64,000 nucleotides of DNA from Methanofervidicoccus sp. A16 (GTDB taxonomy: Archaea > AGJL01 > Methanococci > Methanococcales > Methanococcaceae). The position numbers and the translations under genes were made by a program. Position 1 is the first letter of the stretch. Each line of letters starts with the position of its first letter. The DNA lies in contig NZ_CP022242.1 of the NCBI RefSeq assembly GCF_003351865.1, positions 806,001 through 870,000 on the forward strand. Reading direction: 5' to 3'. Of this stretch, positions 9,297 through 18,288 are shown piece after piece. The notes under the pieces were generated by a model. It worked only from the letters and a program-made list of their open reading frames with translations. It had not been told where the DNA came from and searched no databases.

Positions 9297-9752
9297 TTAT
9301 TGAATATACACCTTCAATGACCTTATTATACCACCTTCAGTGATCACCTTTACTACATGATATCCTGTGTTATTATAACTAACATTTATACTACCTACCA
9401 TTGAGGGATAAAGCACTTCCAATGATTCATCGTTAATAACCTTTGTAGATACTATAGGAACAACATCTCCATCTATCATTACAGTAAGTACGTCCTTAGT
9501 GAAAGTTATTGGCGATTTTCCAGTATTTTTTATGTATATGAGTATAGTACCTGTTGAAGTGTCTCTGGGAATATTCTCTGGATCGTTGATTATTTCAAAA
9601 TCTTGGGATAACCTTGAAGATAGGATGTCCCCTTTATTATCAATTCCAAGGGATATTTCATGGGTGGTAGTAGCTAAGATTCCTGAGACAGCGGCGGCGA
9701 TTATTAAAACACTGACAAATAGGATCATCTCTGAAAATATATTAGATGCCAT
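9297..9752 (-). CDS. flaG: Archaellum stator protein FlaG (ArlG)
   Basis: 151 residues with one N-terminal transmembrane helix (MILFVSVLIIAAAVSGILA) followed by an extracellular beta-sandwich domain. FlaG and FlaF form a pseudoperiplasmic stator complex binding the S-layer. The C-terminus IIRSLKVYIQ and the middle GTILIYIKNTGKSPIT strand resemble the archaellin/FlaG fold. A 111-bp AT-rich gap separates it from flaF, the largest gap in the downstream half of the operon. Confidence 0.9.
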   Translation of the reverse strand: MASNIFSEMILFVSVLIIAAAVSGILATTTHEISLGIDNKGDILSSRLSQDFEIINDPENIPRDTSTGTILIYIKNTGKSPITFTKDVLTVMIDGDVVPIVSTKVINDESLEVLYPSMVGSINVSYNNTGYHVVKVITEGGIIRSLKVYIQ

Positions 9753-9863
9753 TAAATCACCTTAAATGATATCCTGCAGGCAAATAATAAAAATAATAAA
9801 TTAATTAAAGTATAAATTTTTACTAATAATGTAAACATAATAAACATTAAAATATTAAAGAAA

Positions 9864-10271
9864 TTAGGGAATATCGCAGTAGTACTTATTACCGTACTCT
9901 GATACTATACACAATCTTGCCGGTGTAGTGGCGTTTATGCTAATATTTACACTGTTCAAGGGAAAGACGTATTTTACATTGGGGTGTACACTGAAGTTTA
10001 TTGGAACTCCGTTGTATAGTACTGTCCATTTTGAGGGCTCATGGACTATGGGACCGTCGTTCTTAATAGTTATATTTATGTTGTCAGATGAACTTGCTAC
10101 CGAAATTATAACCAACTTTTCCCGTAACTTTTTATTTTCTAGTTCAATATGGTCTGAGTAGGCTTTAGATATCTTTCCCAAATTCAGGTCCAATGAGGAG
10201 TATAGATAAATAGTGCAAACTAGCAAGGTTGATAGGATTATAATTACACCTACAGTAGAACTAAATCCCAT
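9864..10271 (-). CDS. flaF: Archaellum stator protein FlaF (ArlF)
   Basis: 135 residues from ATG 10271. An upstream TTG at 10283 adds four residues and cannot be excluded, because GGGGG lies directly before it. One N-terminal membrane helix (VGVIIILSTLLVCTIYLY) is followed by a beta-rich extracellular domain with several N-X-S/T sequons (NIT, NFS, NIS, NAT). The start overlaps the end of flaE by 11 bases, which suggests translational coupling. The family anchors the motor in the S-layer together with FlaG. Confidence 0.88.
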   Translation of the reverse strand: MGFSSTVGVIIILSTLLVCTIYLYSSLDLNLGKISKAYSDHIELENKKLREKLVIISVASSSDNINITIKNDGPIVHEPSKWTVLYNGVPINFSVHPNVKYVFPLNSVNISINATTPARLCIVSEYGNKYYCDIP

Positions 10272-10668
10272 AGTACTCTTCAACCCCCTTTCTAATTCTC
10301 CTTATTTCCCACTCTATCCTGTCCAATATATCACTGGATATCTTTTTACCATTTAATCTCTCTATGAAGAGTAAGGAAACTAGATGGTCAGTAATGGTCA
10401 ATCTTGGAGGCAATTCTTCCTCTTCCTCTATCCCAGTTCTAATACCCTTTAAAAGTTTCAATAGATCCAATACTGCTCTATCAGAGAGCCACCCTAAGTT
10501 GTAGTAGAACTCCAACACATCTGGAATGTTTGAATACCCTACCTTTTCTGAGAGGTACTCTATCCATTTGAAGGCAAAGATTATGGATATTGGATCGTCA
10601 GGTATCTTCTCCAATTTAGCTGGTCTATGGGTTTCAAGTAATATGGATGATAGTGATGTAGTATCCAT
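10261..10668 (-). CDS. flaE: Archaellum cytoplasmic ring protein FlaE
   Basis: 135 residues. It is a FlaD/E-domain protein: PDDPISIIFAFKWIEYLSEKVG, DVLEFYYNLGWLSDRAVLDLL and TITDHLVSLLFIERLNGKKI match the C-terminal third of the neighbouring FlaD. FlaC, FlaD and FlaE form the cytosolic collar around the euryarchaeal archaellum motor, linking it to chemotaxis proteins. It begins 22 bases after flaD, and its 3' end overlaps flaF. Confidence 0.93.
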   Translation of the reverse strand: MDTTSLSSILLETHRPAKLEKIPDDPISIIFAFKWIEYLSEKVGYSNIPDVLEFYYNLGWLSDRAVLDLLKLLKGIRTGIEEEEELPPRLTITDHLVSLLFIERLNGKKISSDILDRIEWEIRRIRKGVEEYYGI

Positions 10669-10690
10669 AGCAGATCCCTCCTTAAATTTT

Positions 10691-11689
10691 TTAGATAAAT
10701 TGTAACTCTTCAGCCCATTTTCTTATTCTAGTAACTTCTCTCTCAATATTCTCCAGTTCATCTATAGGGATTGGCCTACCTGCCAACTTCTCTATATAAA
10801 GGAGAGAAACAATATGGTCCTCTGGAATCATTTTATCTACGGGCTTTCTAAGTTCCTCATTTAGATATTTCATATTCTTTGATATTTTTATCAACCTATT
10901 TACCACTTTTTCTGATATCCACCCTAAGTTGTAGTAGTAGTCAAGGATGTCGATTAAGTTGTTTAGACCAACTCTACTTATTAGAAATTCTAACCACTTA
11001 AAAACCAACATTGTAGACAACGTATCTTCAGGTATATCTTCTAGCCTATACTTCCTATCACTTAATTTCTGTATTTCAGATGCCATGTCAATACCTCCCT
11101 CCTTCTTCTTAGAGATAGGAGTTACTTCAGAAATTTGTTTTTCTAAAGGTTCTAGAGCACTTTCTTCTTCTACAGGTTTCTCTTTTTCTTTTTCTTCTTC
11201 TATCTCTTGAGATACTAGTTCCTCACTTTCTAGATCCTCTTCTTTAACTTCTACTTCTTCTTTAACTTCTTCATCCTTTTTAATCTCTTCCTCTTCTTTG
11301 ATCTCTTCTTCTTTAATTTCTTCTTTCTCTTCTTCTAACTTAGATATTTCTTTTTTTATGTCCTCTGAGATTTTTGTCGCGGAAGAGATTGCAGCAACTT
11401 TCATTAATGCATCTAATTTTTTACTTAATTCATTAATTTTTTCCATCAATTCCTGGGTTTTTTTATCATCAGGCCTTTTACCTAGGTACAAATCTGTTAT
11501 TCTGGTAACTATCCTATCTAACTGACTTTTAGTCAATCTTCTATTTTTCAAATTGTTTTTCAAAAGTTCGACAATAAATGATGGGATCTTAGTTTTTAAA
11601 TTTTCTAGATATTCTTCCAATTCGTCATCAGTTAAGTACTCTTCCTCTAAGGAGGATGTGGATGAGAGTACTTCTGTTCCGCTAATCAT
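10691..11689 (-). CDS. flaD: Archaellum cytoplasmic ring protein FlaD, with likely internal start
   Basis: 332 residues in three parts: an N-terminal helical region (1-95), a low-complexity Glu/Lys coiled segment (about 110-190), and a C-terminal FlaD/E domain (202-332) homologous to FlaE. At residue 202 an in-frame ATG (11086 on the minus strand) is preceded by GGAGGGAGGTATTGAC, a stronger ribosome binding site than that of most genes here. A separate ~131-residue protein of FlaE size could therefore be made. Work on Methanococcus voltae reported a short FlaD form, as I recall. The flaD start overlaps the flaC stop by 8 bases. Confidence 0.93.
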   Translation of the reverse strand: MISGTEVLSSTSSLEEEYLTDDELEEYLENLKTKIPSFIVELLKNNLKNRRLTKSQLDRIVTRITDLYLGKRPDDKKTQELMEKINELSKKLDALMKVAAISSATKISEDIKKEISKLEEEKEEIKEEEIKEEEEIKKDEEVKEEVEVKEEDLESEELVSQEIEEEKEKEKPVEEESALEPLEKQISEVTPISKKKEGGIDMASEIQKLSDRKYRLEDIPEDTLSTMLVFKWLEFLISRVGLNNLIDILDYYYNLGWISEKVVNRLIKISKNMKYLNEELRKPVDKMIPEDHIVSLLYIEKLAGRPIPIDELENIEREVTRIRKWAEELQFI

Positions 11690-12235
11690 AAATATCCTCC
11701 TCCTCTGGCATTACTCTGGAGATCTCCTCCTCAGCAAGTACATCTTCTATAATATCGTTTATATCTATATCATGCTGTTTTAAATAAATCTCCGCTAAGA
11801 TTATTATATCCTTCTGTAATTCATCAATTTTTTTTCGAAGGATTTTGGTTTCATGTTCTAATTTTTCCAATTTTTCCATACTTGCAGCAGTAATTTTTGA
11901 GATTCCGATAAATGGATTTATTTGATTAGAGACAACTTCGTAAAGTGCCATTATATCTTGAAAATTCTCATTGATCTTATCTATACTCTCTCGTAAAGTC
12001 TCATTTTCTTTTCTAAGGTTGGTAATCATCATCTCTATTTTTGGAAATTTAGATTCTAATTCTTCGATTTTAGCTAGAAGTTCTTCATTTGCAGCCGCTA
12101 ATTCATCACCTCCAGTTTCTACCACTTCCTCTTCAATTATAAATTCCTCTCCTAATTCTTCTTTTTCCTCTTCCTTCTTTTTACCAAACGCTATTTTTTT
12201 TTTATCTCTTCAATTATTTCTGCTATACTAGGCAT
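11682..12235 (-). CDS. flaC: Archaellum cytoplasmic ring protein FlaC, frame interrupted at an A10 tract
   Basis: The downstream frame (from 12125) gives 147 residues of coiled-coil protein with the FlaC segment PFIGISKITAASMEKLEKL. The natural start is ATG 12235, preceded by GGTGA: it reads MPSIAEIIEEIKKK and then meets TAG right after ten consecutive A (T tract 12194-12203 on the plus strand). One extra A, or a -1 slip, continues as IAFGKKKEEEKEELGEEF into the FlaC frame and gives ~184 residues, the family length. The break may be a sequencing or assembly error, a phase-variable tract, or programmed slippage. The stop overlaps flaD. Confidence 0.8.
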
Positions 12236-12247
12236 AGTTTCACCATT

Positions 12248-12919
12248 TTATTGGAGATATACAACTTTTCTAGTGTAAGTAGATGGTGTTATGAACTCTA
12301 TTATCCCTGAGGCACCGTATTCAGGAATAACTTCTCCAGATATTCGTTCTCTTGGTGAGATTCCTCCTATTATTTGTCCTACGTTTACCGTAAGGACCAC
12401 TTTGTCTCCGTAGTTGATAGTTGGGTGTTCTTTACTACCTGTAGAATTATCTTCATCCTGAAGTACAATTACTCCGAACTTAGACTCGTTCTTTAATATC
12501 CAACCATCTTTTGTATTCTCCTGCCCTCCTTCAACTAATCCTTTAAATATATTATCTATTCCACTTTCTTCAGTATGCATTATTTCTCCTGAATATACTA
12601 AAGACATTTTTTTATCTTTATTAGATAATACTACTATAGTAGAGTTAAGATCTATACTATCTCCAATATTAGGTCCTATAATTATCGCTAGTCCTTTAAT
12701 ATTATCATTTTCTGCATATCCAACAACTCTAATAACTTGAATTCCACTTGCAACCTGTTTTGTACTTTCCCTACCAACAAGAGATGCCTTCTGTTGCAAG
12801 TGTCCTGCTGTATTTATTATTACAGCCGCTGCAACTGCCGCGACTAGTACTAGAGCAATGAATATTATCAGAGTACCAATACCTATTGCTCCTTTTTTAC
12901 TTTTGATGAACCTCATCAT
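12248..12919 (-). CDS. flaB4: Archaellin FlaB4
   Basis: 223 residues. It carries a class III (prepilin-like) signal peptide, [10 protein letters not shown], cleaved by the FlaK peptidase before [18 protein letters not shown], the conserved hydrophobic polymerisation helix. The rest is the beta-rich surface domain. It is the most divergent of the four archaellins in its first 60 residues ([18 protein letters not shown]). ATG 12919 follows AAGGGGGA. The leader and upstream spacer are nearly identical to those of flaB3. In Methanococcus relatives the last archaellin often builds the hook-like proximal segment; that role is an inference here. Confidence 0.93.
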   Translation of the reverse strand: MMRFIKSKKGAIGIGTLIIFIALVLVAAVAAAVIINTAGHLQQKASLVGRESTKQVASGIQVIRVVGYAENDNIKGLAIIIGPNIGDSIDLNSTIVVLSNKDKKMSLVYSGEIMHTEESGIDNIFKGLVEGGQENTKDGWILKNESKFGVIVLQDEDNSTGSKEHPTINYGDKVVLTVNVGQIIGGISPRERISGEVIPEYGASGIIEFITPSTYTRKVVYLQ

Positions 12920-12975
12920 AAGAAATCCCCCTTAAAAATTTTTGTAAAGAGAGATGGATAAGAAAATAATATCAT

Positions 12976-13614
12976 TTACTGAAGTCTTACCACTTGTGTA
13001 TCGTCCAAGTATGTTGCTGGTGTTGTGAAGGATATTACTCCTGGAGCACCAAACTCAGGCTGTACATTTCCTGATATGGTCGATCTTGGACCCATATTTA
13101 AAGTTGTTGTATTCAATACGATTGCTACAATATCTCCTTTGTTTATTACTGGTGTTATATTCTTACAGGAACCATCTGCATCTTGGATAACTACTATTCC
13201 AAAGTCTGTTGATTTCAATCCACTCCAATTAACTTCTTCGAATAAGGATCCACCATTTCTTAAATCGTAATGTTGGGATACATTATACTTTGCTACTAAC
13301 TTTTTCTTACCATCAGTTATCATTACAACTGCCTGACTTAAGTCTATTGGAGCACTTCCAGCGTTTGGTGTTATGAATATAGCAGTTCTGTTTATGTTAG
13401 TTGTATTATGCATTCCTTGGACTTCTAAAATGTTAATACCACTTGCAACCTGCTCTGTACTCTGCCTACCTGTGGAGGATGCCTTCTGCTGCAAGAATCC
13501 ACTTGTGTTTATCAATACACTTGCTGCAACTGCTGCTACTAGAACCATAGCTATGAATACTATTAAGGTACCAATACCTATTGCTCCTTTTTTACTTTTG
13601 ATGAACCTCATCAT
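12976..13614 (-). CDS. flaB3: Archaellin FlaB3 (recent duplicate of FlaB2)
   Basis: 212 residues from ATG 13614, following AAGGGGGA. From [10 protein letters not shown] to the C-terminus it is identical to FlaB2, and the DNA is also identical by eye, including the stop and downstream spacer, with a period of 696 bp. Only the first residues differ (MMR in place of MKSEIWK), matching the leader of flaB4. The gene therefore looks like the product of unequal crossing-over between the conserved 5' ends of flaB2 and flaB4. Several N-X-S/T sequons are present (NTT, NRT, NVS, NWS, NIT). Confidence 0.93.
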   Translation of the reverse strand: MMRFIKSKKGAIGIGTLIVFIAMVLVAAVAASVLINTSGFLQQKASSTGRQSTEQVASGINILEVQGMHNTTNINRTAIFITPNAGSAPIDLSQAVVMITDGKKKLVAKYNVSQHYDLRNGGSLFEEVNWSGLKSTDFGIVVIQDADGSCKNITPVINKGDIVAIVLNTTTLNMGPRSTISGNVQPEFGAPGVISFTTPATYLDDTQVVRLQ

Positions 13615-13671
13615 AAGAAATCCCCCTTTAAAAATTTTTGTAAAGAGAGATGGATAAGAAAATAATATCAT

Positions 13672-14322
13672 TTACTGAAGTCTTACCACTTGTGTATCGT
13701 CCAAGTATGTTGCTGGTGTTGTGAAGGATATTACTCCTGGAGCACCAAACTCAGGCTGTACATTTCCTGATATGGTCGATCTTGGACCCATATTTAAAGT
13801 TGTTGTATTCAATACGATTGCTACAATATCTCCTTTGTTTATTACTGGTGTTATATTCTTACAGGAACCATCTGCATCTTGGATAACTACTATTCCAAAG
13901 TCTGTTGATTTCAATCCACTCCAATTAACTTCTTCGAATAAGGATCCACCATTTCTTAAATCGTAATGTTGGGATACATTATACTTTGCTACTAACTTTT
14001 TCTTACCATCAGTTATCATTACAACTGCCTGACTTAAGTCTATTGGAGCACTTCCAGCGTTTGGTGTTATGAATATAGCAGTTCTGTTTATGTTAGTTGT
14101 ATTATGCATTCCTTGGACTTCTAAAATGTTAATACCACTTGCAACCTGCTCTGTACTCTGCCTACCTGTGGAGGATGCCTTCTGCTGCAAGAATCCACTT
14201 GTGTTTATCAATACACTTGCTGCAACTGCTGCTACTAGAACCATAGCTATGAATACTATTAAGGTACCAATACCTATTGCTCCTTTTTTACTTTTGATGA
14301 ACTTCCAGATTTCAGATTTCAT
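13672..14322 (-). CDS. flaB2: Archaellin FlaB2
   Basis: 216 residues with a class III signal peptide ending SKKG before [18 protein letters not shown], then an archaellin surface domain rich in Asn sequons, likely sites of N-glycosylation. Start ATG 14322 follows GGGGTGAG. Together with flaB3 it doubles the dose of the same mature archaellin. It lies 62 bases downstream of flaB1. Confidence 0.95.
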   Translation of the reverse strand: MKSEIWKFIKSKKGAIGIGTLIVFIAMVLVAAVAASVLINTSGFLQQKASSTGRQSTEQVASGINILEVQGMHNTTNINRTAIFITPNAGSAPIDLSQAVVMITDGKKKLVAKYNVSQHYDLRNGGSLFEEVNWSGLKSTDFGIVVIQDADGSCKNITPVINKGDIVAIVLNTTTLNMGPRSTISGNVQPEFGAPGVISFTTPATYLDDTQVVRLQ

Positions 14323-14384
14323 AGATTCTCACCCCTATCTTTTATAATAAAAGTTAAAAATTTAGTAAGAAGAGCCTAGGTGCC

Positions 14385-15380
14385 TTACTGTAGTTCTATA
14401 ATCTCACTTGTATATGCTGCTGGAGTAGTTACATCCAATATTGCTGGAGCACCAAATTCTGGCTGTAATTTACCTGTTATTTCAGCTCTTTCAGGAATAT
14501 CATTTCCAAATGCTGCTTCAACGTTTATCAGTATTGCTACAATATCCCCTTTGTTTATTACAGCACTCTCTATAACTGATTTATCGTTGTCCTGCAGTGG
14601 AACTACGAGGAACTGCTTATCGTCAGCGCCTCCCCATGTTGCTTCATTGCTTTTAATGTATAGCCAGTCAGAGGATCCAAAATTATTATCAGCAGTTACT
14701 GAGCTATTACTCTCATCAATAATTTGAACTATCATGTTGTTATCATCGTATGATGTTATATATAATGTTCCTGTACCACCATTAGCATTTATATTAGAAT
14801 TGTTAGATTTAATAGTAACACTTATACCATTAAATTGTTTCAATAATGCCATTAATTTGTGGTTATTAGTTGTTATTTCTATGATATCTTTACCACCTCC
14901 ATTTCCATCATTATCCTTAGCCACAATCCCAGTTGTTGGATAATCATCTTCTGTGAAATTTATAACTCCATAATTCTTCAGTTCAAATATATCCTCAGTA
15001 CCTGTAGTAGCTTCTATTGTATTGTTATACTTCAATACTACGGATTTACCATTATGTGTAAGGAACAACTTTGCCTCTTTTAAGTCTATTGGAGCACTTC
15101 CTGCGTTAGGAGTTACGTACATTACCATTCTATCTAAGTCGTAATATTTTCCATTAAATCTGAAGACATGACCAGTAACTCCGCTACAGTACAATCCACT
15201 TGCAACCTGCTCTGTACTCTGCCTACCTGTGGAGGATGCCTTCTGCTGCAAGAATCCACTTGTGTTTATCAATACACTTGCTGCAACTGCTGCTACTAGA
15301 ACCATAGCTATGAATACTATCAAGGTACCAATACCTATGGCACCTTTTTTATTCTTCATGTACTCCAAAAGTTTCTTCAT
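14385..15380 (-). CDS. flaB1: Archaellin FlaB1 (long form)
   Basis: 331 residues, about 110 longer than FlaB2-4. The first ~60 mature residues ([40 protein letters not shown]) are the same as in FlaB2/3. The surface domain is different and longer, with repeated Asn/Asp-rich loops (DNDGNGGGKD, NSNINANGGTG, DDNNM). It is the first gene of the operon; ATG 15380 follows GGTGAT. The extra length sits in the variable outer domain, so this archaellin would expose a distinct filament surface. Confidence 0.94.
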   Translation of the reverse strand: MKKLLEYMKNKKGAIGIGTLIVFIAMVLVAAVAASVLINTSGFLQQKASSTGRQSTEQVASGLYCSGVTGHVFRFNGKYYDLDRMVMYVTPNAGSAPIDLKEAKLFLTHNGKSVVLKYNNTIEATTGTEDIFELKNYGVINFTEDDYPTTGIVAKDNDGNGGGKDIIEITTNNHKLMALLKQFNGISVTIKSNNSNINANGGTGTLYITSYDDNNMIVQIIDESNSSVTADNNFGSSDWLYIKSNEATWGGADDKQFLVVPLQDNDKSVIESAVINKGDIVAILINVEAAFGNDIPERAEITGKLQPEFGAPAILDVTTPAAYTSEIIELQ

Positions 15381-15432
15381 GGTATATCACCTAAATTTGT
15401 AGTTGATTTTGTATTATTTGCAATTACTATTG

Positions 15433-15460
15433 TTATAATTATATAATAAATACTTTTTTT
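15433..15460 (-). promoter_or_regulatory. Probable archaellum operon promoter (BRE/TATA)
   Basis: On the minus strand AAAAAAAGTATTTATTATATAA-like sequence offers an A-rich BRE followed by a TATA box, centred about 65 bp before the flaB1 ATG. This gives a leader of about 35-40 bases carrying GGTGAT. It is the only good box in the intergenic region for this strand. Confidence 0.55.
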
Positions 15461-15492
15461 GTATTCCATGTTGCATACGTTTTTGTATCTTC

Positions 15493-15521
15493 TTATGTAG
15501 GTACCACTAAAACCTACATAA
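15493..15521. promoter_or_regulatory. Inverted repeat between archaellum operon and HEAT gene
   Basis: TTATGTAGGT (15493-15502), nine-base spacer, ACCTACATAA (15512-15521): a perfect 10-bp inverted repeat. Each arm contains TACATA in opposite orientation, and a further half-site-like TACCTACC follows. It lies upstream of both divergent promoters. TACATA-type hexamers are, as I recall, the reported binding sites of the Methanococcus archaellum activator EarA. Confidence 0.55.
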
Positions 15522-15592
15522 ATACCTACCCTTTAAACTTAATATATCCATTTATATAAATATTGATTATAACAACGTTGGATGGCGAGACT

Positions 15593-17242
15593 ATGGTGAA
15601 AAGAATATCTAAAACTTCAGAATTATATGATGATAATCTCATTTCTGTAGATTCTCACAACCTAAAAGATCTCTTAAAGACGTTTAAAAAGGGAGATGTT
15701 AAAACAAAACTATCTATACTCAACAAGATATCTCTTATTTCAGTGGCAGATCCAAAGGCACTCCAGGATGTGATACCCTATTTAATAGAGTTAATAGAGG
15801 ACAAAGATTGGAAAATAAGAAAAAATACTGTTGAAATTCTAGGAAATATTGGACTTGTAAGTTATGAAATGGTAGAAAATTATTTAGACAAAATACTAAA
15901 GAAATTGGATGATAAAAACCTAGATGTAGTGTATTCAACAGCCTATGCAGTAGTTAAGATATCTATAAATCCTAAATGTAAAAATAAGCACAGACTTATA
16001 AACAAGGTACTGAAAAAGATAAGACCAAAGAGCAACCATCTATATAGCGAAATAATTAAAAATATAAGTGAAATCTACCCCCATATTGCACAAAAGTATA
16101 TAAAAAATACATTGAAACTTCTCAATGAGGATAGCCCAATTATAAAAATAAATATATTAAAAACCTTAGGAAATGTTGGAGATATAAAGATAGATAGAGA
16201 AGTTGCTCAGGAGATTGTAAAATATCTAAGAGGTCCCCCAGAACTTAAGAGGTATAGTGCATATGCAATATGGAAACTAAGTAAAAAGAACCTGAAACAT
16301 TTCGATAATGCCATAGAACCCCTTATAGAGATTGCAAATGTGGAGAAGGATGAGAAGTTAATAATTTATTCAATACTGGCCTTAAATGCACTCTGTCATA
16401 TAAACCCCAAAAAATTCAAAAAATTGAATATAAACAGTTTAATCTACAACAAGCATCTAAGAAAACCCCTTTTAGAACTCCTTTATAATTTATCAACATT
16501 GGACTACACTCTGTTAGCCCCATATATCGATATATTACATGATATACTCAACACCGAGGAAGATGTCTATACAAATAAGATGATTATACGAATTATTGGC
16601 AATATGGGACTATACGATCGTAGATATATTGATAAGTATATACCCATCCTACAGAAAAAACTAAAGATCCGAAAGTTAAAACAAGATGTAGTATTAACAT
16701 TAGTAAAAGGTAACTATATTGATAAGAACGTCCTTCGTACCATACTCCACGGATTTCGTAATTTGGACAATGAAGAAAACATGAAATTTTTAGAGGAGAT
16801 CATCGCTCACTATCCATTAAATCTATTAGATGCCCTCTACAATGAGATAAAAAAGTTAGAGCCCTATCTAAATAGAAATAACAACTTCAAGAAACTTTTA
16901 AATATAATAAAAGAACGATTAGAAGAGAAAGATAAAATATCAACAGAGGACATAAATACAGTAATAGAGGAGGAGGCTGAAAAAAATATACCTAAGATAG
17001 TGGTAGCCTTAGAGTCTGAATGTGCGAAGGTAGAATTGGAAGATGGTAAAAAAGTATACATTATACCAGAGAATACCTGTGTAAAAACACCACTATCTAA
17101 TGAACTGTTAAAAGTCCTTGAAAAATACAGTAAAAATGAGATGGAGATGTATAAGTTAGTCCATGAGATTATGGTAAAATCTCTTATAGAGGACGTACTT
17201 TTAGATTATAGTATGGATCAAAATGATAGAAAACAGGGATAA
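15593..17242 (+). CDS. HEAT-repeat protein of unknown function
   Basis: 549 residues from ATG 15593; a TTG at 15563 would add ten. A TATA-like TTTATATAAATA lies about 35 bp upstream, so transcripts may have almost no leader. Repeated helical pairs such as DVIPYLIELIEDKDWKIRKNTVEILGNIG and IIKINILKTLGNVG identify HEAT/ARM repeats through about residue 430. A Glu-rich linker and a small C-terminal domain (VVALESECAKVELEDGKKVY) follow. HEAT proteins are scaffolds for protein contacts. It is transcribed divergently from the archaellum operon across a shared palindromic site, and its stop lies two bases before moaB. Confidence 0.75.
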   Translation: MVKRISKTSELYDDNLISVDSHNLKDLLKTFKKGDVKTKLSILNKISLISVADPKALQDVIPYLIELIEDKDWKIRKNTVEILGNIGLVSYEMVENYLDKILKKLDDKNLDVVYSTAYAVVKISINPKCKNKHRLINKVLKKIRPKSNHLYSEIIKNISEIYPHIAQKYIKNTLKLLNEDSPIIKINILKTLGNVGDIKIDREVAQEIVKYLRGPPELKRYSAYAIWKLSKKNLKHFDNAIEPLIEIANVEKDEKLIIYSILALNALCHINPKKFKKLNINSLIYNKHLRKPLLELLYNLSTLDYTLLAPYIDILHDILNTEEDVYTNKMIIRIIGNMGLYDRRYIDKYIPILQKKLKIRKLKQDVVLTLVKGNYIDKNVLRTILHGFRNLDNEENMKFLEEIIAHYPLNLLDALYNEIKKLEPYLNRNNNFKKLLNIIKERLEEKDKISTEDINTVIEEEAEKNIPKIVVALESECAKVELEDGKKVYIIPENTCVKTPLSNELLKVLEKYSKNEMEMYKLVHEIMVKSLIEDVLLDYSMDQNDRKQG

Positions 17243-17244
17243 GG

Positions 17245-17733
17245 ATGCATGAAAAAATAGAAAATGTCGTCTATGGAGTAGTAACTGTAAGTGATAGTAG
17301 ATTTAACAAACTGATCGCTGGAGAAGATGTTGAAGATAGATCTGGAAGTTTTCTAAGAGAGGAGTTAAAGGCTAAATATCACGTATTAATACCTGACAAC
17401 AGAGATATGTTAAAGGGAGTCATAGATCACCTTATAGACTTCACAGATGTAGATTGTATAGTAATAACAGGTGGTACAGGTATTTCTCCAAGGGATAACA
17501 CTCCAGAGGTTTTAAGGGAGATGTTTCATAAAGAGTTAACAGGGTTTTCAGTACTATTCCATAATTTAAGTTATAAAGAGGTAAAATACGCTACATTACT
17601 TTCAAGGGCTACTGCAGGGATATATAGAGGGAGAGTAATATACGCATTACCAGGATCTCTAAATGCCTGTAAAACTGCATTACCAATTATTAAAGAGGAG
17701 ACTGGACATATTTTAAAGCATATAAGAGAGTGA
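17245..17733 (+). CDS. moaB: Molybdopterin adenylyltransferase MoaB/MogA family
   Basis: 162 residues. The family activates molybdopterin by adenylylation before metal insertion (molybdenum or tungsten cofactor), which methanogens need for formylmethanofuran dehydrogenase. Motifs are GVVTVSDSR at the N-terminus, then DCIVITGGTGISPRDNTPEVL and the C-terminal IYALPGSLNACKTAL. The start two bases after the HEAT gene stop, with AAGG just upstream, indicates one transcript with it; the functional link is not obvious. Confidence 0.9.
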   Translation: MHEKIENVVYGVVTVSDSRFNKLIAGEDVEDRSGSFLREELKAKYHVLIPDNRDMLKGVIDHLIDFTDVDCIVITGGTGISPRDNTPEVLREMFHKELTGFSVLFHNLSYKEVKYATLLSRATAGIYRGRVIYALPGSLNACKTALPIIKEETGHILKHIRE

Positions 17734-18288
17734 CACTTTTTTAAGAAATTATGATATAATTTATAATATTACTTATACATTAAATAATGAGAATGCTAAA
17801 ATAAAAATTAAATAAAAAGAATAGGATAAGAGTTTGACAGAAATCTTTTACTTTTTCAAACTGTATATATTATTTTGTAAGTAATTTGATATTTTTTTTA
17901 GGTTTTTTATTTTTTAATTTTAAATTAATTTTTCATTATCAATATTCTAATTATTTTTTATAAAGTTTTTATAAAGATCTTCCTAGTTCTTATTTTTGTA
18001 TATAATTTTGATAAAATATAAACTAAAATTTAATTTCCCTTTGAGAAAATTCATAAAAATAATTATAAATAATTTAGAATTATAAATGAAGAATATATGA
18101 AATAAGGAACATATTATAAAGAACCATAAAAATAGGTAAATATTTATCCTGAACACTCTCTCTTTTAATCTACTAAACATATTAAAAAACAGTCAAATTA
18201 AATATTGTTTTAATAAAAAATCTTCGTCTATTTAACTTTTTATTCGAAATTTTCTAGATAAAAAAATAGAATAGAAGAATAATCAAAG
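17734..18288. other. AT-rich intergenic DNA, nothing recognised
   Basis: Region between the convergent ends of moaB and ilvD. Very AT-rich with T-runs that may end both transcripts. No repeat-family end or credible gene was seen; a 65-codon frame on the minus strand is low-complexity and rejected. Confidence 0.5.
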
